The translations under genes were made by a program, and so were the position numbers. From Actinomycetospora sp. TBRC 11914 (GTDB lineage Bacteria > Actinomycetota > Actinomycetes > Mycobacteriales > Pseudonocardiaceae), in NCBI RefSeq assembly GCF_012933465.1, contig NZ_JABBND010000009.1, positions 1-64,000 of the forward strand: 64,000 nt of DNA, in the 5' to 3' direction. The notes beneath the pieces were generated by a model, which did not search any database, was not told the origin of the DNA, and worked only from the letters and a program-made list of their open reading frames with translations. Shown one piece after another: positions 25,844 to 36,731 of this stretch (the stretch's first letter is position 1; every line of letters begins with the position of its first letter).

Positions 25844-27280
25844 CTACGCGGGCCCGACAGGTCCCCCACGCGGCCTGCCGGGGACCCCGCGCAGCACCTC
25901 GGTCCAGCGGGACAGCGCGCCGACCAGCGCGGTCCGGGTCGGGGCGGCCCACCCGACGAGGACGCCGTGGGTCCGGGCGGGCGCCGCGAGGTGGAACGCC
26001 GCCAGCCCGTCGACCAGCACCCCCGCCGCCGCCGCCCGCGCCACCGCGGTCTCCTCGGCGTCGGCCGAGGGCAGCGGGACCACGAGGTGCGCCCCCGCGC
26101 GGTCACCGACCACCTCGTGGCCGGCCTCCCCCACCGCCGCCACGACGAGCGCCCGGCGCGCCGCCAGCTCGCGGCGCAGCCGGGCGAGGTGGCGGCCGAG
26201 CGCACCGTCGGCGGCCCACGCCGCCAGCACCCCCTGGCCCGCGGGCGCGGGCCGCGTCCCGGTCGCCCGGCGGACCGCCAGCACCTCCTCGCGCAGGGCG
26301 GGCGGGGCGGCCATCCACCCGACGCCCAGCGTCGGCGTCGCGATCTTGCTGGCCGTGCCGAGGTGCACGACGACGTCGGGCGCGAGCGCGGCGAGGACCG
26401 GCAGCGGCGCAACGTCGTAGCGCAGCTCGCCGTCGTAGTCGTCCTCCACCACGACGAACCCCTCCACGCGAGCCCGGTCCACGAGCTCGCCGCGCCGGGC
26501 GACCGGCAGCCGGCCGCCGAGGGGGTACTGGTGCGCCGGGCTCACGACGACGACGTCGAGGCCGGTCGGCACCGCGCCGACCACCAGCCCGTCGGCGTCG
26601 ACCGGCAGCCCGACCACCTCGTCACCGCCGGCCCGCACCACGCCGGCGGCCCGGCGGTACCCGGGGTCCTCGACCCCCACGCGCAGCGGGCGGCCCCGGG
26701 ACGCACGGAGCACACCGAGCACCTCGGTGAACCCCGCGGTGGTGCCGGCGGTGGCGAGGAGCTCCCCCGGGGCGGCGGGGACCCCGCGGTGGCGCAGCAG
26801 GTGCTCGGCGACGGCGGCGCGGTAGGCCTCGGCGCCGGCGTGCTCCGGTCGCTCGGCCGGCTCGAGGTCCCCGGCCCGGCGCCACGCCCGCTGCCACGCC
26901 GCGGTGTCGAGCACCTCGAGGCAGGGTGCGCCGGGCCGGAGGTCGATCGACGACGGGGCTTTCCTGTCACTGGATGCAAGCAACGACGCTCCGCTGGCAA
27001 CGGAGGCCACGGACGAGGGCGGCGCAGCGGTCACCACGGTGCCCGACCCGTGCCGCGCCCCCAGCCAGCCCTCGGCCACCAACTGGTCGTAGGCCGCCGT
27101 CGTGACCGTGCGGCTGACGCCCAGCTCGCGCGCCAGCACCCGGGTCGCCGGGACCCGGTCCCCCGGGCGGAGCCGGCCGTCGAGCGCGGCCCGGCGCAGC
27201 GCGTCGGCGAGCTGGACCGCCAGCGGGACCCCCGCCGCGCGGTCGAGCCCGACGACGACCGACGACACCGCGCTCGCCAC
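25844..27280 (-). CDS. MocR/PdxR-type GntR-aminotransferase regulator
   Basis: 478 aa: N-terminal GntR winged helix ([40 protein letters not shown]) joined to a fold-type I PLP aminotransferase-like domain ([44 protein letters not shown] with the PLP Lys). MocR proteins sense PLP or its adducts and often control vitamin B6 genes. GTG 27280 has GGGGAGG seven bases upstream; an ATG at 27322 would crowd the divergent gene. It is divergent from an FMN-binding split-barrel gene, the probable target. Confidence 0.9.
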   Translation of the reverse strand: MASAVSSVVVGLDRAAGVPLAVQLADALRRAALDGRLRPGDRVPATRVLARELGVSRTVTTAAYDQLVAEGWLGARHGSGTVVTAAPPSSVASVASGASLLASSDRKAPSSIDLRPGAPCLEVLDTAAWQRAWRRAGDLEPAERPEHAGAEAYRAAVAEHLLRHRGVPAAPGELLATAGTTAGFTEVLGVLRASRGRPLRVGVEDPGYRRAAGVVRAGGDEVVGLPVDADGLVVGAVPTGLDVVVVSPAHQYPLGGRLPVARRGELVDRARVEGFVVVEDDYDGELRYDVAPLPVLAALAPDVVVHLGTASKIATPTLGVGWMAAPPALREEVLAVRRATGTRPAPAGQGVLAAWAADGALGRHLARLRRELAARRALVVAAVGEAGHEVVGDRAGAHLVVPLPSADAEETAVARAAAAGVLVDGLAAFHLAAPARTHGVLVGWAAPTRTALVGALSRWTEVLRGVPGRPRGGPVGPA

Positions 27281-27281
27281 G

Positions 27282-27312
27282 AGTGGCCTCCCCGATCGAC
27301 GCGGAAGTGGCC
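27282..27312. promoter_or_regulatory. Candidate MocR operator (direct repeats)
   Basis: AGTGGCC occurs at 27282-27288 and again at 27306-27312, in the same orientation, in the 60-base gap between mocR and its divergent neighbour. MocR regulators bind direct repeats, and the first copy overlaps the mocR translation start region, which suits autorepression. Confidence 0.4.
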
Positions 27313-27340
27313 CTCGCAGCATGCCACCGCAGCGGCGAGC

Positions 27341-28030
27341 ATGGCTGCCATGACCCTCTCCGCGACGCCCCGCACCCGCTTGCGCCGCAAGCGCGAGCGG
27401 CAGGCCGACGACCGCACCGCCCTGCACGCCGTCCTCGACGAGGCCCTCGTCTGCCACCTCGGCCTCGTCGACCCCGAGGGGGCGCCGCTGGTGCTCCCGA
27501 CGATGCACGCGCGCGTGGGCGAGGTGGTCTACGTCCACGGGTCGACGGGCGCCGCGAGCCTGGCGGCCGAGCGCGAGGTGTGCCTGACCGTCACGCTGCT
27601 CGACGGGCTCGTGCTGGCCCGCAGCGTGTTCTCCCACTCCGCGAACTACCGCAGCGCCGTCGTCCGGGGCCGGGCCCGCCGGGTGACCGACCCGGAGGAG
27701 CACCTCCGCGCCCTCGAGGCGGTCGTCGAGCACCTCACCCCGGGCCAGTGGGACCACGCCCGCCGGCCGGACCGCCGCGAGACCGCCGCCACCGCCGTCC
27801 TGGCGCTCGACCTCGCCGAGGCCAGCGTCAAGGTCCGCCAGGGACCGCCGGGCGACCCCGAGGAGGTGGCGGCGGGCGACCGGCGCTGGGCCGGGGTGGT
27901 GCCGATCAGCACCGTCCTCGGCACGCCCGAGACCTGCCCGGCGCTCCCGGACGACGTCGAGGTCCCGGAGCACGTGCGGGGATGGGCCGAACAGCCGCTG
28001 GGCCGCCGATCGACGGTGCGCGTTTCCTGA
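27341..28030 (+). CDS. Pyridoxamine 5'-phosphate oxidase-like split-barrel protein
   Basis: 229 aa; FMN-binding split barrel of the NimA/PNPOx-like group. Core: EALVCHLGLVDPEGAPLVLPTMHARVGEVVYVHGS...CLTVTLLDGLVLARSVFSHSANYRSAVVRGRARRV, typical of NimA-type proteins. ATG 27341 or 27350 are both possible. Divergence from a PLP-sensing MocR regulator suggests a link to vitamin B6 or to amine detoxification, but the catalytic activity is not determined. Confidence 0.82.
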   Translation: MAAMTLSATPRTRLRRKRERQADDRTALHAVLDEALVCHLGLVDPEGAPLVLPTMHARVGEVVYVHGSTGAASLAAEREVCLTVTLLDGLVLARSVFSHSANYRSAVVRGRARRVTDPEEHLRALEAVVEHLTPGQWDHARRPDRRETAATAVLALDLAEASVKVRQGPPGDPEEVAAGDRRWAGVVPISTVLGTPETCPALPDDVEVPEHVRGWAEQPLGRRSTVRVS

Positions 28031-28063
28031 CGTCCAGTGTCTGCGATGCGACACCGCTGACGG

Positions 28064-28606
28064 TCAGGCCGGGACGAGCGCCGGCACCGGCGCGACCCGG
28101 CGGCGCATCTGCACCACCGTGCCCGTGGCGCCGGAGATCACCGAGGCGTGCGCGAGCGTGTGCATGAGCGGCAGGCCGCGACCCCGCCAGCCGGGGGCCT
28201 GCGCGCGGCGCCAGGACCCGTCGTCGGACACGGTGACGACGAGGTCGCGCCCGCCGGAGAGCGGCGGCGACACCGCCGCCCACAGCCGCATCTCGCCGCG
28301 GCGCCGCGCCGAGGCGTAGGCGTGGTCGACCACGTTGGCGAGCGCCTCGTAGACGGCGAGGGTGAGGTCGTCGGCGGTGTCCGGGTCGGCCAGCGCGGTG
28401 AGCCAGACGCGGAAGTCGCGGCGGATCGCGGAGGCGTCGGCGCGGGTCGCGGGACCACTGAGGGTGAGCGGGCCGCCCGGCATCCCCGTACCGACCGCGG
28501 GTGGGCCCATCCGCTGCAGCACGTCCACGGAGCCCGGGATTCCTCGCCGGACACGGGCCGAAACCCGGCCCTCACCACTCGTGCACGGCTCGGGCACCCG
28601 ACTCAC
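28064..28606 (-). CDS. Anti-sigma factor/RsbW-like histidine-kinase-fold protein
   Basis: 180 aa. GHKL ATPase core: N box [13 protein letters not shown]1-like [10 protein letters not shown] and G2-like [14 protein letters not shown], as in SpoIIAB/RsbW-type serine kinases of sigma factor antagonists and regulators. The first about 30 residues are not conserved; a start at ATG 28510 is an alternative, but GTG 28606 overlaps the gpsA stop (GTGA), consistent with coupling. No cognate sigma factor or anti-anti-sigma gene is nearby. Confidence 0.8.
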   Translation of the reverse strand: MSRVPEPCTSGEGRVSARVRRGIPGSVDVLQRMGPPAVGTGMPGGPLTLSGPATRADASAIRRDFRVWLTALADPDTADDLTLAVYEALANVVDHAYASARRRGEMRLWAAVSPPLSGGRDLVVTVSDDGSWRRAQAPGWRGRGLPLMHTLAHASVISGATGTVVQMRRRVAPVPALVPA

Positions 28607-29613
28607 TCGGGCTTGCGCTCCCGGTTGATGAGCTCGTCACCGACGTCACGCGCCGAGACGTCTCCGGCACACACCCGTCGCACCGCGTCCACGATCGGGG
28701 TGTCGACCTCGTGACGGCGGGCCAGCTCCCCGATGGCCTCGCAGGACTTCACGCCCTCCGCGACCTGGCCGTGGTTGGCCTCCTCGGCCTCGGCGACGGA
28801 CATCCCCTTGCCCAGCGACGCCCCGAAGCGCCGGTTGCGCGAGAGCGGGGACGAGCAGGTCGCGACGAGGTCGCCCATCCCCGCGAGCCCGGCCAGGGTG
28901 AGTGCCTGCCCGCCGAGGGCCACGGTGAGCCGGGAGATCTCGGCGAGCCCGCGGGTGATCAGCGAGGCGGTGGTGTTGTCGCCGTAGCCGAGTCCCGCGG
29001 CCATGCCGCAGGCGAGCGCGATGACGTTCTTGCAGGCCCCGCCGAGCTCGCAGCCGATCACGTCGACGTTGGTGTAGGGCTTGAAGTAGCCGGTGGAGCA
29101 GGCGTGCTGCACGGCGACCGCGCGGTCGTGGTCGGAGCACGCGACGACGGTGGCCGTGGGCTGCTCGGCGGCGATCTCGCCGGCGAGGTTCGGGCCGCTG
29201 ACCACCGCGATCCGGTGCGGGTCGACGGCCCCGGCGTCGGCGACGACCTCGCTCATCCGCTTGAGCGTGCCCATCTCGACGCCCTTGGCGAGGCTGACGA
29301 CGGTGGCGTCGCGCGGGAGGTGGGAGCGCCAGTCGTCCAGGTGGGCGCGCAGCTTCTGCGCCGGGATGGCGAGCACGACGGTCGAGACCCCGTCGAGCGC
29401 GGCCTCGGCGTCGTGGGTCGCCCGCAGCCGGTCGGGAAGCACGACGTCGGGCAGGTACTCGGGGTTGAGGTGCTTCTCGGAGATCGCGTCCGCCACCTCC
29501 TGGCGCCGCGCCCACAGGCACACGTCGGTGCCCGCGTCGGCGAGCACCTTGGCGAACGTGGTGCCCCACGAGCCCGCCCCGAGCACGGCGTAGCGGCCGT
29601 CGGCGGTACTCAC
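28603..29613 (-). CDS. gpsA: Glycerol-3-phosphate dehydrogenase [NAD(P)+]
   Basis: 336 aa; converts dihydroxyacetone phosphate to sn-glycerol-3-phosphate for phospholipid synthesis. [16 protein letters not shown] (Rossmann), [30 protein letters not shown] with the catalytic Lys, and NRRFG. GTG 29613 overlaps the acyltransferase stop by four bases; its product, G3P, is the acyl acceptor of PlsC-type enzymes, so the pair makes metabolic sense. Equivalent to Rv2982c. Confidence 0.96.
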   Translation of the reverse strand: MSTADGRYAVLGAGSWGTTFAKVLADAGTDVCLWARRQEVADAISEKHLNPEYLPDVVLPDRLRATHDAEAALDGVSTVVLAIPAQKLRAHLDDWRSHLPRDATVVSLAKGVEMGTLKRMSEVVADAGAVDPHRIAVVSGPNLAGEIAAEQPTATVVACSDHDRAVAVQHACSTGYFKPYTNVDVIGCELGGACKNVIALACGMAAGLGYGDNTTASLITRGLAEISRLTVALGGQALTLAGLAGMGDLVATCSSPLSRNRRFGASLGKGMSVAEAEEANHGQVAEGVKSCEAIGELARRHEVDTPIVDAVRRVCAGDVSARDVGDELINRERKPE

Positions 29614-30410
29614 CGCCCCGTCCCCGTCCCCGGGCTCCCGGCACCGTTCCCGGCGTCCCCGACCGGGGCCTTCTCGCCCCGGACCTCCTCGAGCAGCGCG
29701 CGCACGGCGGACATCATCCGCTCCGTCGTCTCCCGCATCAGCGCGGCACCCGGTGGCCGGTCCCCGACGCGGGCCCGCAGGTCGTCGAGGTCGATCGGCG
29801 TGCCCGCCCTCACGGTGATCGTCGCCCCGAACGGCGAGGGGCGGATCTTCTTGCGGTAGTGGTCGTAGACCGCGAGCGTGCCCCAGTGCACCGTCGGGAT
29901 CACCGGGACGTCGCTGGTCAGCGCCAGGCGCGCCGCCCCGGACCGGGCCTCCATCGGCCAGCCGTCGGGATCGCGGGTGATGGTGCCCTCCGGATAGATC
30001 ACGACGACGCCGTCGTCGTCGAAGGCGCGGTGCGCCGCGGCGAGGCTCGCGCCGGCGTCGCGGGAGCCGCGCGAGACCGGGATCTGGCGGCTGCCGGCCA
30101 TGATCCGGCCGAAGACCGGCACCTTCCACAGCGAGTCCTTCGCCAGGAACCGCGGGGTCCGGCGGGCCCGGTGGACGAAGACGGCGGTGTAGACCGGGTC
30201 GAGGTAGGAGACGTGGTTGCACACCAGCATCGCCGGGCCCTCGGCCGGCACGTTCTCCAGCCCGACCATCCGGCGCCGGGCGACCCACCACGTGATCGGG
30301 TAGAAGACGAGCGCCGTCAGCGCGACCCACGGCCCGGCCGGCTCGCGGCGCCGGCGGCGCACCGCGTCGGGCATCGGGGCCGCCGGGTCGCCGCGTCGTC
30401 CGCGCGCCAT
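29610..30410 (-). CDS. plsC: 1-acyl-sn-glycerol-3-phosphate acyltransferase
   Basis: 266 aa PlsC family. A hydrophobic segment ([17 protein letters not shown]) is followed by the catalytic NHVSYLD (HX4D), [17 protein letters not shown], and [12 protein letters not shown] (EGT motif). It acylates lysophosphatidate or glycerol-3-phosphate. ATG 30410 chosen. It forms an overlapping operon plsC-gpsA-RsbW-like. Confidence 0.92.
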   Translation of the reverse strand: MARGRRGDPAAPMPDAVRRRRREPAGPWVALTALVFYPITWWVARRRMVGLENVPAEGPAMLVCNHVSYLDPVYTAVFVHRARRTPRFLAKDSLWKVPVFGRIMAGSRQIPVSRGSRDAGASLAAAHRAFDDDGVVVIYPEGTITRDPDGWPMEARSGAARLALTSDVPVIPTVHWGTLAVYDHYRKKIRPSPFGATITVRAGTPIDLDDLRARVGDRPPGAALMRETTERMMSAVRALLEEVRGEKAPVGDAGNGAGSPGTGTGR

Positions 30411-30540
30411 CGCCACTGTCGATGCCCTCCTCGCCGCCCCGCCGGTCCGCGGGCGCAGTCTCCCCCGGCGGTGATCGCGAGTCCACACTCCCGAACGGAG
30501 GAGTACGCGCCCGGGCGCGGACGGGCGGAGGATGGGGTCC

Positions 30541-31284
30541 ATGCCCGTCGCGGTGGACCTCGTGGTCCCCATCAAGGAGCTCCGGCGCGCGAAGTCGCGG
30601 CTGGTCGGCGCCACCGCCGGCCTCGGCCGGGCCCCGGCCGAGGCCTCGGCCGCCCACGCCGACCTCGCGCTGGCGCTCGCGGCCGACACCCTCGCCGCGG
30701 TGCTCGCCTCGGCGGTGCGTCGGGTCGCGGTCGTCACCACCGACCCCCGCGCGGCCGCCCTGGTCCGCCCGGAGCGGTACGACGGGGCGGTCGAGCACGC
30801 CGACGGGGGGTGCGCGGCCCGCGCCGTCGTCGTGGACGACCCGGCGGCCGGGCTCAACGCCGCGGTCCGCGCGGGCGTCGAGGAGCTGGCGCGGGCCGGC
30901 CGCGGGCGCCCCGTGCCGGTCGCGGCCCTGCTCGGCGACCTGCCGGCGCTGCGGCCGGCCGAGCTGGACGCCGCGCTCGCCCGGGCCGTCGCGGTCCTCG
31001 CGGACGGCGCCCCGGCCGCGTTCGTGGCGGACCACACGGGCGAGGGGACGACACTGCTCGTGCTGGCCCGGCCGGGGGACGCCGTGCCGCACTTCGGCCC
31101 GCATTCGGCCCGGGCCCACGCGGCGGCCGGGGCCGTGGCGCTCGCCGGGGACTGGCCGGGCCTGCGCCACGACGTCGACGTCCCCGCTGACCTCGAGAGG
31201 GTCCGGGCCCTCGGCGTCGGGCCCGCCACCCGGGCCTGGCCCGACGCGCCGGTCCCGGCCGTGCCCCTCGCGGGGTGCCGCTGA
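30541..31284 (+). CDS. cofC: 2-phospho-L-lactate/phosphoenolpyruvate guanylyltransferase (F420 synthesis)
   Basis: 247 aa nucleotidyltransferase for coenzyme F420 (CofC, FbiD in mycobacteria, Rv2983). [15 protein letters not shown] at the N terminus, then [18 protein letters not shown] and [17 protein letters not shown], and THE-like [15 protein letters not shown] 30541 is chosen: GGAGGATGGGG lies at the right distance, while ATG 30532 is too close to it. It begins a plus-strand run with ppk and mutT1, as in M. tuberculosis. Confidence 0.92.
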   Translation: MPVAVDLVVPIKELRRAKSRLVGATAGLGRAPAEASAAHADLALALAADTLAAVLASAVRRVAVVTTDPRAAALVRPERYDGAVEHADGGCAARAVVVDDPAAGLNAAVRAGVEELARAGRGRPVPVAALLGDLPALRPAELDAALARAVAVLADGAPAAFVADHTGEGTTLLVLARPGDAVPHFGPHSARAHAAAGAVALAGDWPGLRHDVDVPADLERVRALGVGPATRAWPDAPVPAVPLAGCR

Positions 31285-31348
31285 CCACACCCCCGCCCGC
31301 CGAGTGAGGCGGCCGCCGCACTCGCCCGCGCGGCCCGTGCTGGGGACA

Positions 31349-33694
31349 ATGCGCCGTGTGAGCGACACGGAGGCCGGCGCGGCGGACACCGCCCTGCACG
31401 ACGCCGTCGGGGCGGGGCCCGGGAGGCACGAGGCCCCCGTGGCGGCCGGTCCTCCCCCACCGGCGCCACCGACCGGGGCGGACATCGACACCGACGGGCA
31501 GGACACGGAGATCCGGCTGGTCGACGGCCGGGGCCGCCTGCCCGTCGCGCCCGCCCCGGCGACCCCGGCCAGCGACGGCTCCGCCGACCTGCCCGAGGAC
31601 CGCTACCTCAACCGCGAGCTGTCGTGGCTGGAGTTCAACGCCCGGGTGCTCGCGCTCGCCGAGGACACCAGCCAGCCGCTGCTCGAGCGGGCCAAGTTCC
31701 TCGCGATCTTCGCGTCCAACCTGGACGAGTTCTACATGGTCCGGGTCGCGGGGCTGAAGCGCCGCGAGGAGACCGGCCTGTCGGTGCGCAGCGCGGACGG
31801 CCTGACCCCCCGCGAGCAGCTGGTCCGCATCGCGGCGCGCAGCCAGGAGCTCGCCGAGAAGCACGCCCGGGTCTGGCTCGACGAGGTCGGGCCGGCGCTC
31901 GAGGACGCCGGGATCCACGTGATCGGCTGGGACCGCGTCACCCCCGAGGCCCGCGAACGGCTCTCGGCGTGGTTCGACGCACAGGTGTTCCCGGTGCTCA
32001 CGCCGCTGGCGGTCGACCCGGCCCACCCGTTCCCCTACATCTCCAACCAGTCGCTCAACCTCGCCGTCGCGGTCCGGGACCCGCAGACCGGCACCGAGCA
32101 CTTCGCTCGGGTCAAGGTCCCGAACAACGTGCCGCGGCTGGTGCGGGTCGGGCCCGAGCCCGGCGACGACGACGAGGACGGGCCCGGCGCGGTGAACCAC
32201 GACCTGCGCTGCTGGTTCCTGCCCATCGAGGACCTCATCGCCGAGCACCTCGACCGGCTGTTCGAGGGCATGCAGGTCGCCGAGCACCACGTGTTCCGGG
32301 TGACCCGCAACGCCGACCTCGACGTCGAGGAGGACCGCGACGAGGACCTGCTGCAGGCCCTCGAGCGGGAGCTCGCGCGCCGCCGCTTCGGTCCGCCGGT
32401 GCGTCTCGAGATCACCGACGAGATGAGCGAGCACATGCTGGAGCTGCTGCTCCGCGAGCTCGACGTCGACCCGCACGACGTCGTGCAGGTGCCCGGCCTG
32501 CTCGACCTGTCGGCGCTGATGGAGCTCCTGGGCCTCAACCGCCCGGAGCTCAAGGACCCGGTGTTCGTGCCGGCCACGCACCCGGCGTTCAGCGAGGGCG
32601 AGACCCCGAAGAGCGTCTTCGCCACGCTGCGCGAGGGCGACGTGATGGTCCACCACCCCTACGACTCGTTCTCCACGAGCGTCCAGCGGTTCATCGAGCA
32701 GGCGGCGACGGACCCGAAGGTCCTCGCGATCAAGCAGACGCTCTACCGGACCTCGGGCGACTCCCCGATCGTCGAGGCGCTGATCGACGCGGCGGAGGCG
32801 GGCAAGCAGGTCGTGGCCGTCGTCGAGATCAAGGCGCGGTTCGACGAGCGCGCCAACATCAACTGGGCCCGGGCGCTGGAGCGCGCGGGGGTCCACGTGG
32901 TCTACGGCCTCGTCGGGCTGAAGACGCACGCCAAGGCCGCGCTGGTGGTGCGCCAGGAGGGCGCCACGCTCCGGCGCTACTGCCACCTGGGCACCGGCAA
33001 CTACAACCCCAAGACCGCGCGGCTCTACGAGGACATCGGGGTGTTCACCGCCGACGAGACCATCGGGGCGGACCTGACCGACCTGTTCAACGTGCTCACC
33101 GGGTACGCGCGGCGCCGCCAGTACCGTCGGCTGCTCGTGGCGCCCTACGGCGTGCGGCGCGGGGTGGTCGAGCGGATCGACACCGAGCGCGAACGGGCGC
33201 TGGCCGGGTGGAGCTCGGGCATCCGGATCAAGGTCAACGGGCTGGTCGACGAGCAGGTCATCGACGCGCTGTACCGGGCCTCGCAGGCCGGGGTGCCGAT
33301 CGACCTGGTGGTCCGCGGCATCTGCGCGCTGCGGCCCGGCGTGCCCGGCCTCTCGGACAACATCCGGGTGCGCTCGATCCTCGGGCGCTTCCTCGAGCAC
33401 TCGCGGATCTTCCACTTCGTCGGGGCGGACGAGCACTGGATCGGCAGCGCCGACATGATGCACCGCAACCTCGACCGCCGGGTCGAGGAGCTGGCGCCGG
33501 TCACCGACCCCCGGCTGGTCGCCCAGCTCGACGGGATCCTCGACTCCGCGACGGCGCCGTCGACGCGGTGCTGGGTCCTGGAGCCGGACGGGTCGTGGAC
33601 GCCGTGGCCGGTGGCGGCCGGGGAGGATGCCGACGGGATGCAGGTCTGCGACCACCAGATCCAGCTGCTGATGCGGCGCGAGGCGAAGGCGTGA
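31349..33694 (+). CDS. ppk: Polyphosphate kinase 1
   Basis: About 781 aa; reversibly polymerises ATP gamma-phosphate into polyphosphate. The first about 75 residues are a variable Pro/Ala-rich extension; the PPK1 domains then begin with [16 protein letters not shown]. Active-site His lies in [15 protein letters not shown], with a second conserved His in [25 protein letters not shown] 31349 or GTG 31358 may start. The stop overlaps mutT1 (GTGA). Equivalent to Rv2984. Confidence 0.95.
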   Translation: MRRVSDTEAGAADTALHDAVGAGPGRHEAPVAAGPPPPAPPTGADIDTDGQDTEIRLVDGRGRLPVAPAPATPASDGSADLPEDRYLNRELSWLEFNARVLALAEDTSQPLLERAKFLAIFASNLDEFYMVRVAGLKRREETGLSVRSADGLTPREQLVRIAARSQELAEKHARVWLDEVGPALEDAGIHVIGWDRVTPEARERLSAWFDAQVFPVLTPLAVDPAHPFPYISNQSLNLAVAVRDPQTGTEHFARVKVPNNVPRLVRVGPEPGDDDEDGPGAVNHDLRCWFLPIEDLIAEHLDRLFEGMQVAEHHVFRVTRNADLDVEEDRDEDLLQALERELARRRFGPPVRLEITDEMSEHMLELLLRELDVDPHDVVQVPGLLDLSALMELLGLNRPELKDPVFVPATHPAFSEGETPKSVFATLREGDVMVHHPYDSFSTSVQRFIEQAATDPKVLAIKQTLYRTSGDSPIVEALIDAAEAGKQVVAVVEIKARFDERANINWARALERAGVHVVYGLVGLKTHAKAALVVRQEGATLRRYCHLGTGNYNPKTARLYEDIGVFTADETIGADLTDLFNVLTGYARRRQYRRLLVAPYGVRRGVVERIDTERERALAGWSSGIRIKVNGLVDEQVIDALYRASQAGVPIDLVVRGICALRPGVPGLSDNIRVRSILGRFLEHSRIFHFVGADEHWIGSADMMHRNLDRRVEELAPVTDPRLVAQLDGILDSATAPSTRCWVLEPDGSWTPWPVAAGEDADGMQVCDHQIQLLMRREAKA

Positions 33695-34689
33695 CGGGGG
33701 ACGCGGCCCAGTACGCCCCGACCTCGGGATCCGAGATCCGGTTCGCCGGGGAGTCCGACGAGGACCTCCCGCCGAGCATCCACGCCGCCGGCGCGGTGCT
33801 CTGGCGGCCCGGGCGCTCCGGCGACCCGGAGGTCGCGCTGGTCCACCGGCCCCACCACCAGGACTGGAGCCTGCCCAAGGGGAAGGTCGACCCCGGCGAG
33901 TCCCGCGCCCGCACCGCGGTGCGGGAGATCGGCGAGGAGACCGGCTTCGGCGCGGTCCTGGGGCGCCACCTGGCGACGGTGCGCTACCCGGTCGGGGGCG
34001 AGCGCAAGGTCGTCGACTACTGGGAGGCCCGCGCGGGCGAGGGCTCCTTCACCCCGAACGGCGAGACCGACGAGCTGCGCTGGTGCGACCCGTCGGAGGC
34101 TGCGGGCCTGCTCACCTACGACTCCGACCGCGACGTGCTCGACGCGTTCGCCCGCGGACCGCGGCCCCTGCACTCGCTGCTGCTGGTCCGGCACGCCAAG
34201 GCGGGCAAGCGGGGGACCTGGCCCGACGACGATGCCCGTCCCCTCGTCGACGAGGGCCGCGACCAGGCCCGCCGGGTCGCCGACCTGCTGACCGCGCACG
34301 GGGTGGGCCGCCTCGTCACGGCGCCGAAGGTGCGCTGCCGGGAGACCCTCGAACCCGCCTCGCACCGCCTCGGCGTCGGGATCTCCGAGGAGCCGGTGTT
34401 CGCCGACGAGGCGGTGCTCGCCGACCCCGACCGGGCGCGGGCGCGCCTGCTCGAGCTCGCGGCGGGGCCGACGACCGCGGTGTGCGCGCAGGGGGCCGGC
34501 ATCCCGACCCTGGTGCACGAGCTGGCCGCCGACCCCCACGGCCGGGTCCGCCCCGACGTGGCGAGCAACCGGCGGCTGACCGACCCGCCCTCGCGCAAGG
34601 GCAGCGTGTGGTCGCTGTCGTTCCACGCCGCGCCCGACGGGACGCTGCGCCTCGTCGCGGCCGACTACGTGCGCGACCCCGCGATCTAG
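33691..34689 (+). CDS. mutT1: MutT1-type Nudix hydrolase with histidine phosphatase domain
   Basis: 332 aa, two domains. The N-terminal Nudix domain has the box [22 protein letters not shown]; the C-terminal phosphohistidine/RHG phosphatase domain starts [13 protein letters not shown]. In mycobacteria this fusion sanitises 8-oxo-dGTP and diadenosine polyphosphates (Rv2985). GTG 33691 overlaps the ppk stop, and polyP/nucleotide pool functions fit together. Confidence 0.93.
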   Translation: MTGDAAQYAPTSGSEIRFAGESDEDLPPSIHAAGAVLWRPGRSGDPEVALVHRPHHQDWSLPKGKVDPGESRARTAVREIGEETGFGAVLGRHLATVRYPVGGERKVVDYWEARAGEGSFTPNGETDELRWCDPSEAAGLLTYDSDRDVLDAFARGPRPLHSLLLVRHAKAGKRGTWPDDDARPLVDEGRDQARRVADLLTAHGVGRLVTAPKVRCRETLEPASHRLGVGISEEPVFADEAVLADPDRARARLLELAAGPTTAVCAQGAGIPTLVHELAADPHGRVRPDVASNRRLTDPPSRKGSVWSLSFHAAPDGTLRLVAADYVRDPAI

Positions 34690-34750
34690 GGACACGGTCG
34701 CGTCACGGCACGGTCACGGGGCCGCCGTCAAGCCGCCGCACCGGCTCGGT

Positions 34751-34756
34751 TAGCGT
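34751..34756 (+). promoter_or_regulatory. Candidate -10 box of the GlxA-like gene
   Basis: TAGCGT fits TANNNT, 32 bases before the chosen start. It is the first clear promoter-like element after the mutT1 stop and would separate the accessory block from the conserved operon. Confidence 0.3.
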
Positions 34757-34787
34757 TCACCACGGCCATCCGCCGGAACCGTGGAGA

Positions 34788-36722
34788 GTGGGCTTGCGCG
34801 CGAAGACACGTCGTTACCGACAGATCGCGCTCGTCGTCGTCGCCGCCGCCGTGCTGCTCGGGGTCAACGTGCCGCCGGCCGTGAACTACGTCCAGGAGTG
34901 GCGCCACGAGCGGCTGATCAACAGCGCGCCGTACAAGGCCCAGTACGGCCACTGGGACACCATCGAGGTGCCGCCGGACAACCGCGTCAACTCGATCCAC
35001 GCCGCGCTGCTGACCGACGGCAAGGTCCTCCTCATCGCCGGATCCGGCAACAAGGAGGACATGTTCGCCACCAAGGCGCTCAAGAGCATGGTGTACGACC
35101 CGGCGACCGGGCAGTCGAAGATGATCCCGGTCCCCGACGACATGTTCTGCGGCGGGCAGACGGTGCTCCCCGACGGCCGCATCCTCTTCGCGGGCGGCAC
35201 GCAGCGCTACGAGAAGCTCGACGGCGCGGTGACCAACGCGGCCGGGGCGATGCGGATCAAGAACGAGAACCCGAACGCCCCGCGCGTCCTCCCGGCGGGC
35301 ACCGAGTTCACCTCGCCCACCGGCCAGAAGTACCGCTCCGACTTCGACACGACGGTGCCGCCGGCGGTGAAGACCGGGACGGGGGCGCGGACCAAGGTCA
35401 CCGCGTCCGAGGAGAAGGTCTTCGTCGAGGCCGAGCAGCCCGGCCCGCAGGCGGTCAACGGCAACCGCGACAAGTACTCCATCACCGGGCTCAGCCCCGC
35501 CGACGCGAAGAACCTCTACGGCCTCGGCGAGCCGATGACCCTGGACAAGCAGGACTACCAGGGCACGAACAAGGCCTACACGTTCGATCCCAAGACCGAG
35601 CAGTGGACCGAAGTCCCGAACATGAACCAGTCCCGCTGGTACCCGACGCTGACGCCGCTCTCGGACGGCAACGTGCTCACGGTCGCGGGCCTGGACAACG
35701 TCGGGCAGGTGATCAACGGCCAGACCGAGGAGTACGACCCGAAGGCCAACACCTGGATCGACCGCAAGGACCTCAACCAGTACTTCCCGACCTACCCGGC
35801 GCTCTTCGAGACCGAGACGCCGCACAAGATGGTCTACACCGGCGCGACCGCCGGGTACGGCCCGTCGAACCAGGGCCGCATCCCGGGTTTCTGGAACATC
35901 GACGACAACCAGTTCACGCCGATCCCCGGGCTGCGCGACCCCGAGCTCATGGAGACGGCGGGCTCGGCGTTCGTCGGCCCGGTGCAGGACCAGCGGCTGG
36001 CCGTCGTCGGCGGCGGCGGGGTCGGCGAGAGCCCGATCTCGACGGCCCGGATCGACTTCCTGAACCTCAAGGACCCGGCGCCGCACTTCACGCCGGGCCC
36101 CAACCTCGCGCAGCCGACCCGCTACCCGAACCTCGTGAACATGCCCGACGACACCACGTTCATCACGAACGGGTCGCTGGACTACCGCGGCAAGGGCGCG
36201 ACGAACAACCACCTCGCGTACACGCTGGACCCGACGACGAACCAGCTCTCGCCGATGGCCGACCCCAACATCGGCCGCGACTACCACACCGAGGCGCTGC
36301 TGCTGCCCGACGGCCGGGTCCTCGTGGCCGGGTCCGACCCCCTGTTCGACGACCAGAAGAACACGATCCCGGGCACGTTCGAGCAGCGGATCGAGATCTT
36401 CACGCCGCCGTACCTGGAGAAGGGCCTCCCCCGCCCGACGATCACCTCGGCCCCGCCGACGATGAACCGCGGCCAGACGGTCGACATCCCGACCCCGGAC
36501 GCGAACCGCATCGCCAAGGCACGCCTCATCCGGACCTCGACGGCCACCCACGTCACCACGACCGACATGCGGGACGTCGCGCTGCCGATGCAGAAGACCC
36601 CGGACGGCGTGTCGGTGACGGTGCCGCCGGAGGCCACCATCACCCCGCCCGGCCCGTACATGCTCTTCCTCGTCGACGACAAGGGCGTGCCGAGCGAGGC
36701 GAAGATCGTCGACGTCCCGTAG
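34788..36722 (+). CDS. GlxA-like copper radical oxidase (galactose oxidase fold)
   Basis: 644 aa. N-terminal basic segment and one membrane helix (QIALVVVAAAVLLGVNVPPAV), then a kelch seven-blade propeller and a C-terminal DUF1929 Ig-like domain. Copper-site signatures are visible: Cys in DDMFCGGQTVLPDGR and Tyr in SRWYPTLTPLSDGNVL (pair forming the Cys-Tyr cofactor, with adjacent Trp), and His in RDYHTEALLLPDGR and in TATHVTTTDMR. Streptomyces GlxA acts with the synthase CslA in glycan deposition at hyphal tips; no cslA is here. Start GTG 34788 or TTG 34794 (GGAGAG site favours the latter). Confidence 0.88.
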   Translation: MGLRAKTRRYRQIALVVVAAAVLLGVNVPPAVNYVQEWRHERLINSAPYKAQYGHWDTIEVPPDNRVNSIHAALLTDGKVLLIAGSGNKEDMFATKALKSMVYDPATGQSKMIPVPDDMFCGGQTVLPDGRILFAGGTQRYEKLDGAVTNAAGAMRIKNENPNAPRVLPAGTEFTSPTGQKYRSDFDTTVPPAVKTGTGARTKVTASEEKVFVEAEQPGPQAVNGNRDKYSITGLSPADAKNLYGLGEPMTLDKQDYQGTNKAYTFDPKTEQWTEVPNMNQSRWYPTLTPLSDGNVLTVAGLDNVGQVINGQTEEYDPKANTWIDRKDLNQYFPTYPALFETETPHKMVYTGATAGYGPSNQGRIPGFWNIDDNQFTPIPGLRDPELMETAGSAFVGPVQDQRLAVVGGGGVGESPISTARIDFLNLKDPAPHFTPGPNLAQPTRYPNLVNMPDDTTFITNGSLDYRGKGATNNHLAYTLDPTTNQLSPMADPNIGRDYHTEALLLPDGRVLVAGSDPLFDDQKNTIPGTFEQRIEIFTPPYLEKGLPRPTITSAPPTMNRGQTVDIPTPDANRIAKARLIRTSTATHVTTTDMRDVALPMQKTPDGVSVTVPPEATITPPGPYMLFLVDDKGVPSEAKIVDVP

Positions 36723-36731
36723 GGCCGGGCC

